A DNA stretch of 64,000 nucleotides from Cyanophora paradoxa (taxonomy: Eukaryota > Glaucocystophyceae > Cyanophorales > Cyanophoraceae). Positions 31,487 through 42,900 of this stretch are shown here, piece after piece. The notes under the pieces were generated by a model, which saw only the letters and a list, made by a program, of their open reading frames with translations, did no database searches and was not told the origin of the DNA. Where the stretch lies: positions 81,678 through 145,677 of the forward strand of contig QPMI01000212.1 in NCBI GenBank assembly GCA_004431415.1, read 5' to 3'. The number at the start of each line of letters is the position of its first letter. Positions within the stretch are counted from its first letter, which is position 1. Made by a program: the position numbers and the translations under genes.

Positions 31487-34011
31487 ATGGAGCCGCCAGC
31501 TGCGTTTTGCTTCTCGAGACGCGCATGCGTCGTGCTGCTGCGGCTCGGGCTCGCTCTGGCCCTCGCGCTTGTTTTCCTCGCCCAGGGCGCCGCCGCCGCT
31601 AACGACATCGACCCTGACAAACTCACAAATCGGCCCTACAACGGTGAGTATTCCTGACATCCGCGTATGCCCGGAATGCCCCGGACAGCGCCGTCACCGC
31701 CGGAATGCGGCTCCGGCGCACTGTATGTGACGCGCGCGTGCGCTTGCCGATGTGCAGACGAGGAGCTCGCGCAGATCGCTGCCTGCTCCAGCGCCACGGG
31801 CACGGATTGGTGCGCTCTCGCTCTAGATCTGTCGAAACGCTGCCGATGCGTGACGCGCCCGGCAGCGGAACATGCACACTAGGCGGCTGCATGTGGTAAG
31901 AACCGAGATGGGAGACTGTATGGTGAGAAGCTCTGACCCTCGCGACAGGTGGTAAGAACTGAGATTAGAATGCATATGCACGGTGAGAAGCTGTGACCCT
32001 CTCACGTCCACAGCCCTCTCTTCCGCACATGCTACCCCAAATTCCTGCTGCCGACCCAGCGTGCGCCACATCCAAGGCGCTACGCGCCGCGCGCCGGGTC
32101 TGGGAGTGACGCCGTCGCGGTGCAGACTGCAAGGCGGGGGCGTACGACGCGTTCCCGATCACCCCGTGGCTTCTCGACCCCGCCGACTGCAGCGGTGCGG
32201 CCCCGCATTCCTCCCGAGGCTCGCGCCAGGCGCCGCTGACCGCGACGCCCCCGCAGTGAACGCGACGGAGGCCGGTCAAGGCGTGAGCGTGCAGGTGCAA
32301 GCGCGGCATGCGCGGTGCGCCGCTCGCTCCGAGGCGAGTGGGGGGACAGCTGCCGGACGGGCGGCGGGCGCTCGAGGCGGGCCGGAACGTGAGCGTGCGC
32401 TGGTCCACGCGAGGCTTGGACTTCCGCGCTGTCTTCCGCGTCGCTCTCCTTGCTCTCTTCGCGCCGGGCGAGGTGCGCACGTGCCACCCGCCCGGCCGGC
32501 CGCGCCGGGGGGCGGCGGGGGCCGACGCAGGGGAGCAGCCGGTGGTGCACGTGGCGGCGGCGCAGCAGGAGAACACGGGGGCGTTCGACTTCGAGCTGCC
32601 GCGCTGGCTCCCCACGGGCCACTACGCCGCCGAGCTCCGCCTCTACGAGCTCGGCGCTCTCTCCGCCTCCCTCGCCGCCCGCTCCCCGCCCTTCCCCGTC
32701 CTCGGCCCGCCCGCCCCCCGCCCCTCCTCGCCACGCCTCCCGCTGCCGCCGGCTTCCTGAGGCTGCGCGCGCGCAGGGCCGCTCTCGCCGCCGCCGGGGA
32801 GCCCCGGGTTCAGCCCGCTGCGGGCGGACGTGCCTCTGTGCGGGCTCTACGCCGTGCCGGCGGCGTGCGGCCTGCTGGCCTCGTGCTCGGGCTTCTCGTG
32901 TGCGGCCGCGGAGGCCCCGGGCGCCTCGCTGGTGCCGCCCGAGCTGCTGGCGGGCACCCTCCTGCGCGCCCTCTCCGTCGCCGCCGACAACTGCGTGCGC
33001 CGCCTGCCCCGGGGGCGGCCCCCTCGCCCCGCCTCACGGGCGGCGGCGCAGACGCTGCGCGTGGACGCGGAGGCGGACTTCCGCGGGGGGCCCGCCGCCT
33101 CTTCTCCGCCACCGCCCCAGGCCCGCCGCCCCCGCCCGCTCGCCTCGCGCGCCGGCCGTGCGCTGACGCCGCGGGGCGGCAGTGCACGACGGGCGGGTGG
33201 CGCTCACGCCCGACACGGCCCTCTCCCTCGCCGACATGCGCCTCGACCCGCCGACGCGCGCCCCGCCCCGCCCCGCCCGTGGCGCGGGCGCCGGCTGAGG
33301 GCGGGGCGGCAGGCGGGGGCGTTGCGGGGCAGCCTCTTCCTCGTGACGGGCGACGTGGCGGTGACCCTCGCCGCCGACCTCCGCCTGCTCCTCGACCGCG
33401 CGCCCCGACCCCCGCCTCGCCCGAACCCCCGCATCCGCCCGTCACTCCCTGCGCAGCGCTCTCCGTCGCCCGCCGCTGCCCGTTCCCTCCGCGCCCGAGC
33501 CTCTACGCCCAGCGCGCCCCGCCGGCCCTCACGGGCCCGAGGCCGACGCCCGGAGGCGGCGGCGGGAGCAGCCCGGGGGCGACGCCAACGCCGACACCGG
33601 CCGGGGGTGAGAAGGGGCCGGGGGGCCCGGGGCGGTGCCGCAGAGCGCGGGGGCGGGCCCGCTGGGGACGGGGGCCATCGCCGGCATCTCCGCGGGGGCC
33701 GGAGCCCTCGCCCTCGTCGGCGCCGGCGCCGCCGCCGCCGTCGCCATCCGGTGCACCCCCGCGCTGCCGCCCCACCGCTGCGCCGGGCCTGACGGGCAGG
33801 CAGGAGGCGGCGCAGGACATCGGGGGGGGAGGAGGAGGAGGCCCCCGGGGCCGGTGGGGAGGCCGCCAGAGAGCTGGAGCCGCAGCCCACGGGCGCGGCC
33901 CCCGAGACGGCGGCCCCGGCGGGCCCCCACGGGCCGGACGGAGGCTGGGAGGATGCCGCAGGCGAGGGCGAGGAGGTCAACCGCCGGAAGGGCGGCTGCA
34001 CGGTCATGTGA
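31487..34011 (+). CDS. Secreted/type I membrane protein with Kre9/KNH-like domain and CaaX-like end
   Basis: The start is placed at ATG 31487 because it directly precedes a signal peptide (RRACVVLLRLGLALALALVF, cleavage near QGAAAA-ND). Early exons are Cys-containing (IAACSSATGTDC, PLFRTCYPKFLLPTQ, LLDPADCS). Next comes an Ig-like domain with the order GVSVQLPDGRRALEAGRNVS, VRWSTRG, VVHVAAAQQ, NTGAFDFELPRWLPTGHY, LRLYELG, matching the Kre9/KNH Ser-Thr-rich GPI-anchored family (PF10342) pattern. A second Cys-bearing region (VPLCGLYAVPAACGLLASCS) follows. Near the C-terminus there is a Gly/Ala-rich membrane helix (GTGAIAGISAGAGALALVG) and a cytosolic tail ending GGCTVM, which fits a CaaX box. 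The intron 31809-32013 carries an internal duplication. Exon joins after 33.0 kb are approximate. Confidence 0.65.
31893..32008. repeat. Tandem duplication inside an intron (two copies of about 56-60 bp)
   Basis: Copy 1 (31893-31948) and copy 2 (31949-32008) share GTGGTAAGAAC, GAGAT, and GGTGAGAAGCTNTGACCCTC in the same order. Each copy carries donor-like GGTAAG and GGTGAG motifs. The duplicated unit lies within the third-exon-proximal intron of the secreted-protein gene. Confidence 0.7.
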
Positions 34012-34326
34012 GGGGGCGGCCAGCCCCCACTTACCGCACAGAGTCTTTAGCTGCATGCGCAGACTAGCGCTGTAAATACAGGTCACAGATCTAGAATAAC
34101 GAAGCGAGCCTCAATGCCGCATGAACGCCTAGCCGCACTGTGTACCCGGCCACCCAGAAAAAAATTCGCTTGCAAAGTTGGCGCTCCACGGGCCACGGCA
34201 TCAGCTGCCAGCTGCTTTAGCACGGAGGAGTCCGGGAGGATATGCATCATTAGCTATAGACAAACTTGAGCCGACGCGCGAGCTGGGCTTCTCGCTGAAG
34301 CGAAATCGGCTCTGGAGCTGACAGCC
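34012..34326. other. Intergenic
   Basis: About 315 bp with an AGATCTAGA motif at 34086-34094, an A-run near 34158, and CAGCTGCCAGCTGC near 34201. It is the upstream region of the next plus-strand gene. No gene is seen. Confidence 0.4.
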
Positions 34327-35512
34327 ATGGGTGGAAAGCCGAGTTCAAGTAGCGCGAAGAAGCGTGCGCCGCGCACCTCACCCCAGCTCTCTCCCGTTGA
34401 GCTCACCGCCACGCAGCGTCCTACCAAGAACCCCCGCAGCCAAAGGCGAGCAAGAGGGAGGAAGAGGATGACTTTGATCAAATGACCTCGCAGGGAACTG
34501 TTGTGGTGCGCCCGACGTTGGGGGTTCATATTGGCGTAGCCGCATCTCCGTGTGCTCCCGCCTGACCGCGCGTCCGGAGCAGAAGAAGGTGCAGCGAGCG
34601 ATGCCGAAGGATGACTTGCCGTCGCTGCTTGACGCTGCGCGCCACGGCTTCGCATATCAGGTGCCGCGCCCGCAGCCCCGCCGCGCGCGGGCGGTTCGCC
34701 GACGGGGCGCGCGGCAGCTTGCGGAGAAGGAGACGGAAGACGACGTGGAGAAAGAGATCCTCTCCATGTCGCGGGCGCCGCCCGTGCCGAAGCCGAGGCA
34801 ATCGCCGGAGCCGGCGGGGCCGGAGCTCGAGGGGCCAGGCGGGGAGTTCGGCCTGGGCGGGGAGTTCGGGGCGGACGCCGAGTTCGGCGACGACATCGAC
34901 CTCAACGCCTCCCGCGGCCTCCGCCGCCTCCCCAAGCCCGCCCCGCCCGCCGCCGAGACCCCGCCGGGGCCCCGGGAGCGCCGCGCCAGCATGGAGCACG
35001 CAGAGCAGCGCTTCGCGCCGATGGAGGGCCCCCCTGCCGCCGCGGATGGCGCCTCGGTCCGGCGCTTCAGCTCGCCGACCCGGCACGACGAGGGGCGGGC
35101 GGGTTTCCCGCACCAGCCGCCCCCGGCGGCCGTGCCGCCGCGCAGCCCCGTCCCGGGCGGCCTCAGCGTGAGCGCGACCGGCAGCCTGCGGGCGGGCCTC
35201 GAGGCGAGCGCAGCGGTCTCAGCGGCCCTCACGCCGGGTCCGCGGGCGGCGGCGCCAGCGCTCCCGCACGGGCACGCGCCCGTCGGGGGCCCCGCGCTGG
35301 ACCCGACCTCGCCGACGGCCCTCTTCCTCGCGCGGCGCCCGTCCCCGGGCTCCCTCGCGTCCCCCGAGGTCGCGAGGAGCCCGAGCCCGGGACCGGCGCG
35401 GGGCGGCGGGCAGCGCGGGCGCATCGTAACCGCCGGCGGTGTGGCGCAGGCGGGCGGCGGGCCCCGCCAGAACCTCAACCTCGCCTCGTACCAGCTCGGC
35501 CTTGTCACCTGA
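34327..35512 (+). CDS. Probable N-myristoylated, disordered protein
   Basis: Four exons (34327-34395, 34440-34505, 34583-34660, 34718-35512) with GT-AG introns of 44, 77 and 57 nt give 335 residues with all frames consistent. The N-terminus MGGKPSSSSAKKRAP has Gly2, Ser6 and following Lys residues, a good N-myristoylation context. Then come an acidic segment KREEEDDFDQMTSQGT, a helical part PKDDLPSLLDAARHGFAY and AEKETEDDVEKEILSM. The remaining 250 residues are Pro/Ser/Gly-rich with SPxP and RxxS sites. I do not recognise the family. A membrane-tethered, phosphorylatable adaptor is a plausible guess only. The gene stands alone between the secreted-protein gene and the AT-rich island. Confidence 0.65.
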
Positions 35513-37108
35513 CCGCCGGCCGCAACTGCGCCCCGCCCCAGCGCAGCCACAACGAGGAAACGACTGGAGATGACTTCGAAGATTTTCCGCGCACGCTTAT
35601 TTTCATTAGCCAGATTTAGGCAGCTTTCGGCTGCGATTCGTAGATCCAGCCATGTGTACTCTATCGCTCGCCATGTCGTGCTCAACTGCGTGTCGTCAAC
35701 TTGGCAACATGCTTAAATTGAAGTTTGAATGCTGTTGATTTGTCCCGGCCCTCCATATCATAGTATCTGTGCCGCAGTGCTCTACTAGGCTGCCAGGCTG
35801 CCAAGGGATCCCCAAAAGCCGGCAAGCTTAAGCCTTGAAGGGTTATAAATTACTAAGTTAGGCCGCTATATAGCTAGTGCTGCAGCTGCAGGCCCCGGCC
35901 GCGCGGGCCGGGGCCCTGAGGAAATTATAACACGTTATATATATACAATTACGTATACCGTACTACGGTATCATATATAGTATACGTAGTATGACCTTGG
36001 AAGACCGTCATGATCACGGCGCGCGTCAGATCTAGACTCTGATCATGAGATCGCCCCACGTTCCGAAGTTCCGCGAAAAGCTTCGACTTACGCGGCCAGC
36101 CTGGCAGCGTAATTATACATATAACCGCCGGGCCGTTCGAAGTCTAACTTAGTAATTATAACTCAGTGACTTAGTAAGTTCCCCGGGCTCCCCCTATCCC
36201 CCCCGGGCTCCCCTCCCTCCGGGACCGTCCCCCCCCCCCCCCCCCCCCCCGGGCCCCGCGGGCTCCCCCACGTGCACCCAGCCCCGGCCGCGGCCCTCCC
36301 GGAGTCCCTGCGGCCCCCCGGGCCCAAGCCCCCCTACCCCGGGCCCGCCCAACCGCCATGAACCACTTTCACATGTACAGCTCAGCAGCGCGATAGCTCA
36401 TCATGGCATGATCTGCGGCTGGAAACTCGAAACCGACCCGGTGACCCGGCGGTGGAGCTTCCGAATTTCCCGGGTTCCCGAACTACGGTACTACGGTAGT
36501 CATCATAAGTACTAGTTATCATGGCATTCGCAGTTCCGAAGTTCCGAAAGTTCCCAAGTTCACTGCCAGGCTGCCCGGCCGCAGTGCCCCAGTGCTACCG
36601 TAGTACCGTAGTACGCTGGCACGTCGACGACCCCGCGCCGGCGATGATCATCCCGAGTCCGATGATCACTGAGTCATGAGCTTGAGCTTTGAAATATCGA
36701 CATCGTGGTACGTATCACAGTATACGTATCATAGTATGCCATGATGCCTAACACGAATGAAGCCCTGTGATCACTAGGAAGGTCATGATCATGAGTGCTC
36801 AAATTAAATGAATGTCATCAGCATCCGATGATCATCGGATCCTTCAATCATTGAATTGGAATCTGAACGCACGATTCAAAACCGCAACTGGAAGAGCTCG
36901 TCGCGCGCGTGCCCACGGTGCACGTGCGCTTTGCGGCATACGCATGCGACCCCACTGGGGCAAGTCGCAACTCCGTGCCCCGCCCTCGCGACAAGCCATG
37001 GCCACCGCGAGCCCTCAAAACCCCTCGAAATCACGAATTGCAGCAGCTCAGCGGCTGGCGCTTAGATTACGGGCTGCAGCGAGGGGGGGGGCGGGCGAGG
37101 CGCGGGCG
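35513..37108. other. AT-richer, palindrome-rich intergenic island (about 1.6 kb)
   Basis: This is the largest gap in the window and differs sharply in base composition from its neighbours. It contains many short palindromes and near-repeats: TACTACGGTA/CCGTAGTAC (35961-35972, 36484-36497, 36595-36613), GTATACGTA (about 35978-35988 and 36720-36728), GATCATGATC/ATGATCATC types, and repeated GTTCCGAA (36060s, 36530-36556). There is a run of 22 C at 36229-36250 next to CCCCGGGCTCCCC repeats. No open frame has protein character. It could be a decayed mobile element, a matrix/origin-type region or a large promoter; the sequence does not decide. Confidence 0.6.
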
Positions 37109-39842
37109 CTAGAAGCGCTCGCCGAGGCCGAGCTGGACGAGGGGCCAGCCCTTGCCGTCCTTGAAGCCGAACTGCACGGTGACGGGCCCGAGGCCGGTGA
37201 GGCCGCGGATGCCGGCGCCGATGCCGAAGCCCTTGCCGGGCTTGCCGCGGACCCCCGCGGGGTTCCCCGGCACGCTCCCCGCCGTCTCGAGGTCCGTCGC
37301 CGCCTCCGCGAAGGCGAAGACCCCCCAGCGCTCCGTCACCGGCACCCGGTACTCCGCCGACGCCTGCCCCGCCTCAGAGCGCGCCGGGGCGGGCGGCGGG
37401 GCGGGCGGTGGGGCGGGCGCACGAGGGCGTAGGAGCGGCCGGCGCCCATCTCGCCGTCGGTGTAGCCGCGCACAGTGGTGACACCGCCCAGGCTGAACGC
37501 CTCGTACGGGGGCAGCGTCCCCTGTATGTGGCCCCCTTGCGCGCTCACCACCAGCGTCTGCGCCCCATCAGCGGCGCGGCGGCGCGGCGCGGGGCGCGGG
37601 GCGCGGGGCGCGGGCGCGGGGCGCGGGGCGCGGGCGCGGGGCGGGCCTGGCCGTTGCCGGGGTTGTCCTTGAGGGGGAGGAGGGGCAGCGGCAGGTACGC
37701 CGCGAACTTGCCTGCCGGCAGCGTTCGGAGGCGGCAGGGGGGCGGGGTATCGGGGGCGAGAGCGCGCACCCTCGGCGCGGTTCATGAGAAGGCGGCCCTT
37801 GCCTGGCGGTTGCGGTGAGGGGCGTGCAGCGGGGGCGGGGCGGGGGCGGGGCGGGGGCGGGCACCGACGGGGAGGGACTGGTCGACCTGCCAGCGGAGGA
37901 CGCTCCCCGAGGAGGGCGTCCGCGGCGCGTCGCGCGTCTCGCGGGCCCCCCGCACCTGCGCGCCGCCCCTCGGTCGGGGCGAGGCGCTGCGGGGGGGCCC
38001 CCGGGGGCCGGGGCGGACGGTGAGGAGGACGAGGTCGTCCTGGCCGTCGGCGTTGTACGTCAGCTGGTGCCCGTGCCCGTCCCGCGAGAGCACCCGCCCT
38101 GCCGCCCCCCTCGCACCCCGCCCCGAGCGCGAGGGGCGCGGGGCCGGCGGACCGTGCGGGTCGGTGATCGCGACGCGGTTCCACGAGCCGCCGAAGGCGA
38201 CCCCGACGTCGCCGTTGGCGCGCGAGACGAAGGCGTTGCCGCCGGAGCGCCACTTGAGGACCTTGGAGGCCTCCTCCGCCTCGCGGGCGGTGAGGCCCGG
38301 CTTGGCCCCCGCGAAGATCCCCGTCGTGCTCTTCTCGTTGAAGACGTTGGCCTCGAGGCCGGTCTTCTCCTTGAAGGGGGCGAGCCAGGGGTCGCGGAAG
38401 GAGACGTTGAAGAGGAGCTCGTCGAAGCCGGGCACGGGCGCGAGCGTGAGGCCCCCGACCGTCACCTCCCCGGACACCTTCTGGTTCCGGCCCCGGAAGT
38501 TCGAATCCGACACCGAGAAGTTCCCGATCAGGCCTGCCCCGCCCCGCCCTCGGCCCCGCGCCGCCGCCGGCGGGGCCGGGGGGCCGCACCGGAGCCGCCG
38601 AGGCCGGCGCCGCCGTTCATGGTGCCCGTCTGGTCGTGCTCCTCGATGAGGACGATGAGCTCCACCTTGCCCGGTGCCGCCGCGTCGCTCCGCACCCGCG
38701 CCCCCACGTTCTGCGCCCCACGCCTCGCCGGCGGCCGGCGGGGCCGGCGGGGCGGGGCGGGGCCCTGCCTTGAAGATGTTCAGGTTGTGGAGGCGGCGCA
38801 GGGCCAGCATGACGTTCTGGGAGCGCAGCGGCTTCCCGACCTGCGGGAGGGCGGGGTGAGGCGCTGGGGCGAGCGGGGCGGGGCGGGGCGGGGCGGGCCT
38901 CGAGGTCGCGGAGCTCGCGGAGAATGACGAAGGGCTTGGTGCGGCCCTCCTTCTCCTTCCCCGCCTCGTCGAAGAAGCCGACCTGCCGCCGCCTCGCTCC
39001 CCCCGCGCCCCGCCCCGCCCCGCCCCGCGCACCGTAATCTTGCTGATCTCCATCCCCTCCGGGTCCCCCACATCCTTCGCCGCCGCCGCTGCTGGCGCCG
39101 CTGCCGCCGCCGCCGGCTTCGCCGCCGCCGGCTTGGCCTTGGCGGCGGCGGCGGCGGCGGGCTTGGCGGCGGCGGGGGCGGCCGGCTTGGTGTCGGCCAC
39201 GAGCTCGACGGCGGGGCCGCTGGGACCCTGGCTGCTCTGGTGGAACGCGTGCGCCGCGGGGCTGAAACCCGTCAGCGCGAGCGACGCCGCGGCGAGGCCG
39301 GTGGCCAGCGCCACACGGAAGCGCCGCCCCAGCGCCCCAGCTGCACTACGGAAAAAGCTGTGCAGCGCTGCGATCAGCCGGCTGAAAGACCCCTGGCTCT
39401 GACCACGCTCCCCAAACGCGGGACGCCTCTCGCGCGGGGCCCTCCCCTCGCCACTGCCGCCGAACGCTGCGCGGATGATCTCGTTCGCTACGCCCTCCGA
39501 ATCGCCCGCGGCGGCGGCGTCCAGGAGCCGATACAGGTGCGAGCCCGAGAAGAATGACGAAACTACGTCCCGGGAGACGAATGACGAGCGCAGGGCGAGG
39601 CTGGAGCCCAGCACGGCCGTGTTGGATGCCGGGACCTGGGCGCTGGACACGGGATCGCATCCAAAGGCGGCATTGCCGCGAGGAATGCTGACGTGGAAGC
39701 TCCGGCGCGCGCTGGGGCCGGTCCGCCGTGCAGCCGAAGCTGATACCGCCCTGCAAGATTCAGGGGCGGACGCGGGCCTCACGGGGGGCGAGCCAATGCG
39801 ATCGACCGCCCCGACGATCCCGCACGAGAAGGCGGGCTCCAT
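37109..39842 (-). CDS. Omp85/Toc75-type plastid outer-envelope protein
   Basis: This family forms the protein-conducting (Toc75) or assembly (OEP80) beta-barrel of the plastid outer membrane. From ATG 39842-39840 (MEPAFSCGIVGAV) there is a presequence of about 200 residues, then a cleavable-signal-like stretch RRFRVALATGLAAASLALTG ending PAAHA-FHQ, then Ala/Lys/Pro repeats (AKPAAA). POTRA-type segments follow (GMEISKITV; VGFFDEAGKEKEGRTKPF then RELRDLE; VGKPLRSQNVMLALRRLHNL). The barrel begins at IGNFSVSDSNFRGRNQKVS, FNVSFRDPWL, contains FSLGGVTTVRGYTDGEMG (the conserved VRGY element) and closes FGFKDGKGWPLVQLGLGERF with the aromatic C-terminal residue typical of outer-membrane barrels. Intron 38841-38898 starts with GC. 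Toc75 against OEP80 cannot be decided here. Confidence 0.85.
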
Positions 39843-39949
39843 ACTGCCTGCGATCAAACCAGTCTCTCGCCGCGCGGTACCCCCTTCCGGCAATTGGGTT
39901 GAATTGGCAACCTCCGTGCGCGCATCCCCGGGTCCCCCGAGTCGGATTC
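39843..39949. promoter_or_regulatory. Divergent promoter region (Omp85 / subtilase)
   Basis: 107 bp between opposed start codons. It is lower in GC than the flanking exons. Confidence 0.5.
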
Positions 39950-42900
39950 ATGGGCCGGGGCGACGGGGCGGTCGCCTGCTGGATGCTCGCGCTCCTCGCG
40001 TCAGCGCTAGCCACGGACCTCGCCGACCCCGCGCTCCACGGCAGCAAGGTGCACAGTGATGAATTGCTGGTGCATCGCTGCGCCAGATTACGACGCCCCC
40101 AGATACTGCTGCGCTCCGGGACCTTGGACACCGCGGCGGTCCCGGCCCCGCGCATCGCAACCAAGTCGCTGGTCGACGCCAGCGTCGAGATACCAGTCCT
40201 GGTTCGTACCTCGGGAAGGGCATTGCCCAGGGCTCTGAGCACCGGCTCGCTGCGCCCAAGTCTTCGAACCGCCGCGGGCGGCAGGTTCACATTGAGGAGC
40301 ACGCGGCGAGCGAGCAGACGGCGGTGGAGGCGCTGCTCGCGGGCGCTGGCGTCAAGGCGACCGTGCTCGGCTACGTCCCCCACCACACGTGTCCGTCCCC
40401 GCCGCCCCCAACGCCCCCTGCTCTCTCCGAGGGCCCGCGCAGGGCTGCTGCTCTGCACGGCCGGAGAAGCCGAGCGCATCCGCACCCTGGAGCCGCGGGG
40501 CGTCTCGTGGGCGCGCCGGCCGCTCCCACCGCCCCTCTGCCGGCGCGGGGCGCTCACGGTGCGCAGGCGGGGCCGCTGGAGGCGGGCCAGAAGCTGAGCG
40601 AGGGCGAGTTTGGGTCGGGGGGCGCCCCCGCCCTCGAGGTCTACTTCGCCGTAGCCCCGGGCGCCGAGGGGCCCGACCTCGGTGGCCCCAGCTCGCTGCC
40701 GCCCCGCCTCCTCCCCGGCCCCTGACGCCCCCCCAGAGGAGATCGCGCAGGCGGCGGAGGCGGCCGGGGCGGTGCCGCCGGGGGCGCTCCGCTTCCGGCG
40801 CCTCTCGGCGGGCGCGGCGGCGGCGTCGCTCGCGGGGCGCCGGGGGCGGCGCTGCCGCTGGCGCGCTTCCTCGCGGGGCGGGCGGAGGTCCTCTGGGTGG
40901 GGCCTCGGCGCGCCACCCGCGCCCTGCGCAACCGGCACGCCTCCTCCGTCGTCCAGGGCGGCGACGTGCGCGCTCGCCGGGGCGTCGCGGGGCGGGGCGG
41001 CGTGGCGGGGGCGGGGCGGCTGAGGCGGGGGCGGGGGCAGGGGTCGACGGCGCCGGTGCACGCGCGGGGCCTGCGGGGCGAGGGCGAGATCGTCGGCATC
41101 GCCGACGACGGCGTCGACTGGGACCACGTCCGCCCCCGCCCGCCCCCGGCGCTCCGGCCGCCGGCTGGCTCTGACTGCGGGGCCCCGCGCGCGCCGCGGC
41201 AGTGCCTGCTGCGGGAGGCGGCGGGGGCGTCGGAGAAGCCGCCGGCCTCGCCGGACCTCACCCGCCGCAAGATCGTCGCCTACCGCGTCTTCCCGGGCGC
41301 CGACACCGACACCTGCCAGGCCGGCAACTCCTGCAACAAGGTCCCCCCCCGCCCCCCGCCCCTCCGCCCCACTAGCTCCTCGATTTCGCGTCGGCGTCTC
41401 GCCCCCCGCTTGTCGGACACATCCGTCCGCCTCCCGCCGACGGCCAGCGGCGCAGCACGGGACGCACGTGGCGGCGAGCCTCGTCGGGGAGGCACTGTAC
41501 CCCGGCAACGCGAGCGTGCAGGGGGCGGCCGGCTCCTACCACGGCGTCGCCCCGGGCGCCAAGCTCGTCTTCCAGGACTTCGGCGCCTTCGACGACGCCG
41601 TGCCGCCCGCCCGCCCCTCCCCGCCCCCGCCGCCCCGCCCACGCTGCGGCGCGCAGCTCGCGGAGAGCATCGACCCCGTAGACACGCAGCTCTTCGGCCC
41701 CGCGTACGAGATGGGCGTCCGCATCCACTCCGACTCGTGGGGCTGCGCCCCCGACGAGGGCCAGGCGCGCGGCACCGCCGGCTGCGCTGGGCTGGGCGTG
41801 ACGGGGCGCGGGGCGGGGGCAGACGGTGGCGGAGGCGTGCAACGTGTACAGCGCGGAGACGGCGCTGACGGACGCCTTCGTGTGGCGGCGCCCCGACTTC
41901 CTGGTCGTCTACGCGGCCGGCAACGACGGGGACCAGGGGGCCGCCTCCGTCGGCGCCCCCGCCGTCGCCAAGAACGCCCTCTCCGTCGGCGCCTCCCAGG
42001 GGCCCCTCGCCTCCTTCCTCGTCCGCCCCGCCCCGCCCCCGCCCCCGCCCCGCCCCCGCCCTCCGCCCCCGCCCCCGCCCCTCCCCCGCCCCGCCCCCGT
42101 CCCCTGCATGCTCTGGCACGCGCCCTTCCGTCTTTGTAGGGCGAGGGCCCTCCCCCCGCGTCTCTCTCACGCTCTCCGATGTGCCACTCCCCAAGCTCTC
42201 CTGAGTGCCCCCTCCGTCGCTCGGCAGCTAGATCAAAGCGGGCCGGGCGCGCTTCTCCTCCTGCGCTGACCCGGGGCCCCGCACTGCAGAGCGCGGCCGA
42301 CTATCCGGAGGACAACCGCTGCTGCATCACCCGGTGCGTTCCGCTTTCCTGGCGATCCCGCACGGGCGCCTGCTGACCGCCGGCCGCAGCCGCGACTGCT
42401 GCCGGGCCCTCCTCGTGCGCACACCCCGCGTCCCTGCCCGGGGCGGCCGCAGCTGACGGCCCACTGCCACAGACGGCGGAGCTGTACAACCAAAACAACC
42501 TGGCGTGGTTCAGCTCCCTCGGTGCGTCCGCTCTGCCCTGCCCTCGGGGGCGCCGGGGAGCAGCGGCTGCTCACGGGGCGCAGGGCCGACCTGGGACGGC
42601 CGCCTCAAGCCCGACATCGTCGCCCGTGCGCCCTCGCGCCGCCCGCCGCAACGCCCGCGCGCGCGTGCCTCTCGGGCTCCGAAACGCCCGGCAGCGGGCC
42701 AGTACGTCACGTCGGCCCTCTCCACGCGCTCCTACGACGATTTCCAGGCCCGCCGTCGCCCCCACCCGCCGCCCCCGCGCCGGCCCACACGCGCGTCGCC
42801 CACAGTGCGACAAGGCCTTCATTTCGGCCCAGGGCACCTCCGTGCGCCCCGCACACCTCTCTCTCACAGCCGACCCCTCACGGCGCCCTCAGATGGCTGC

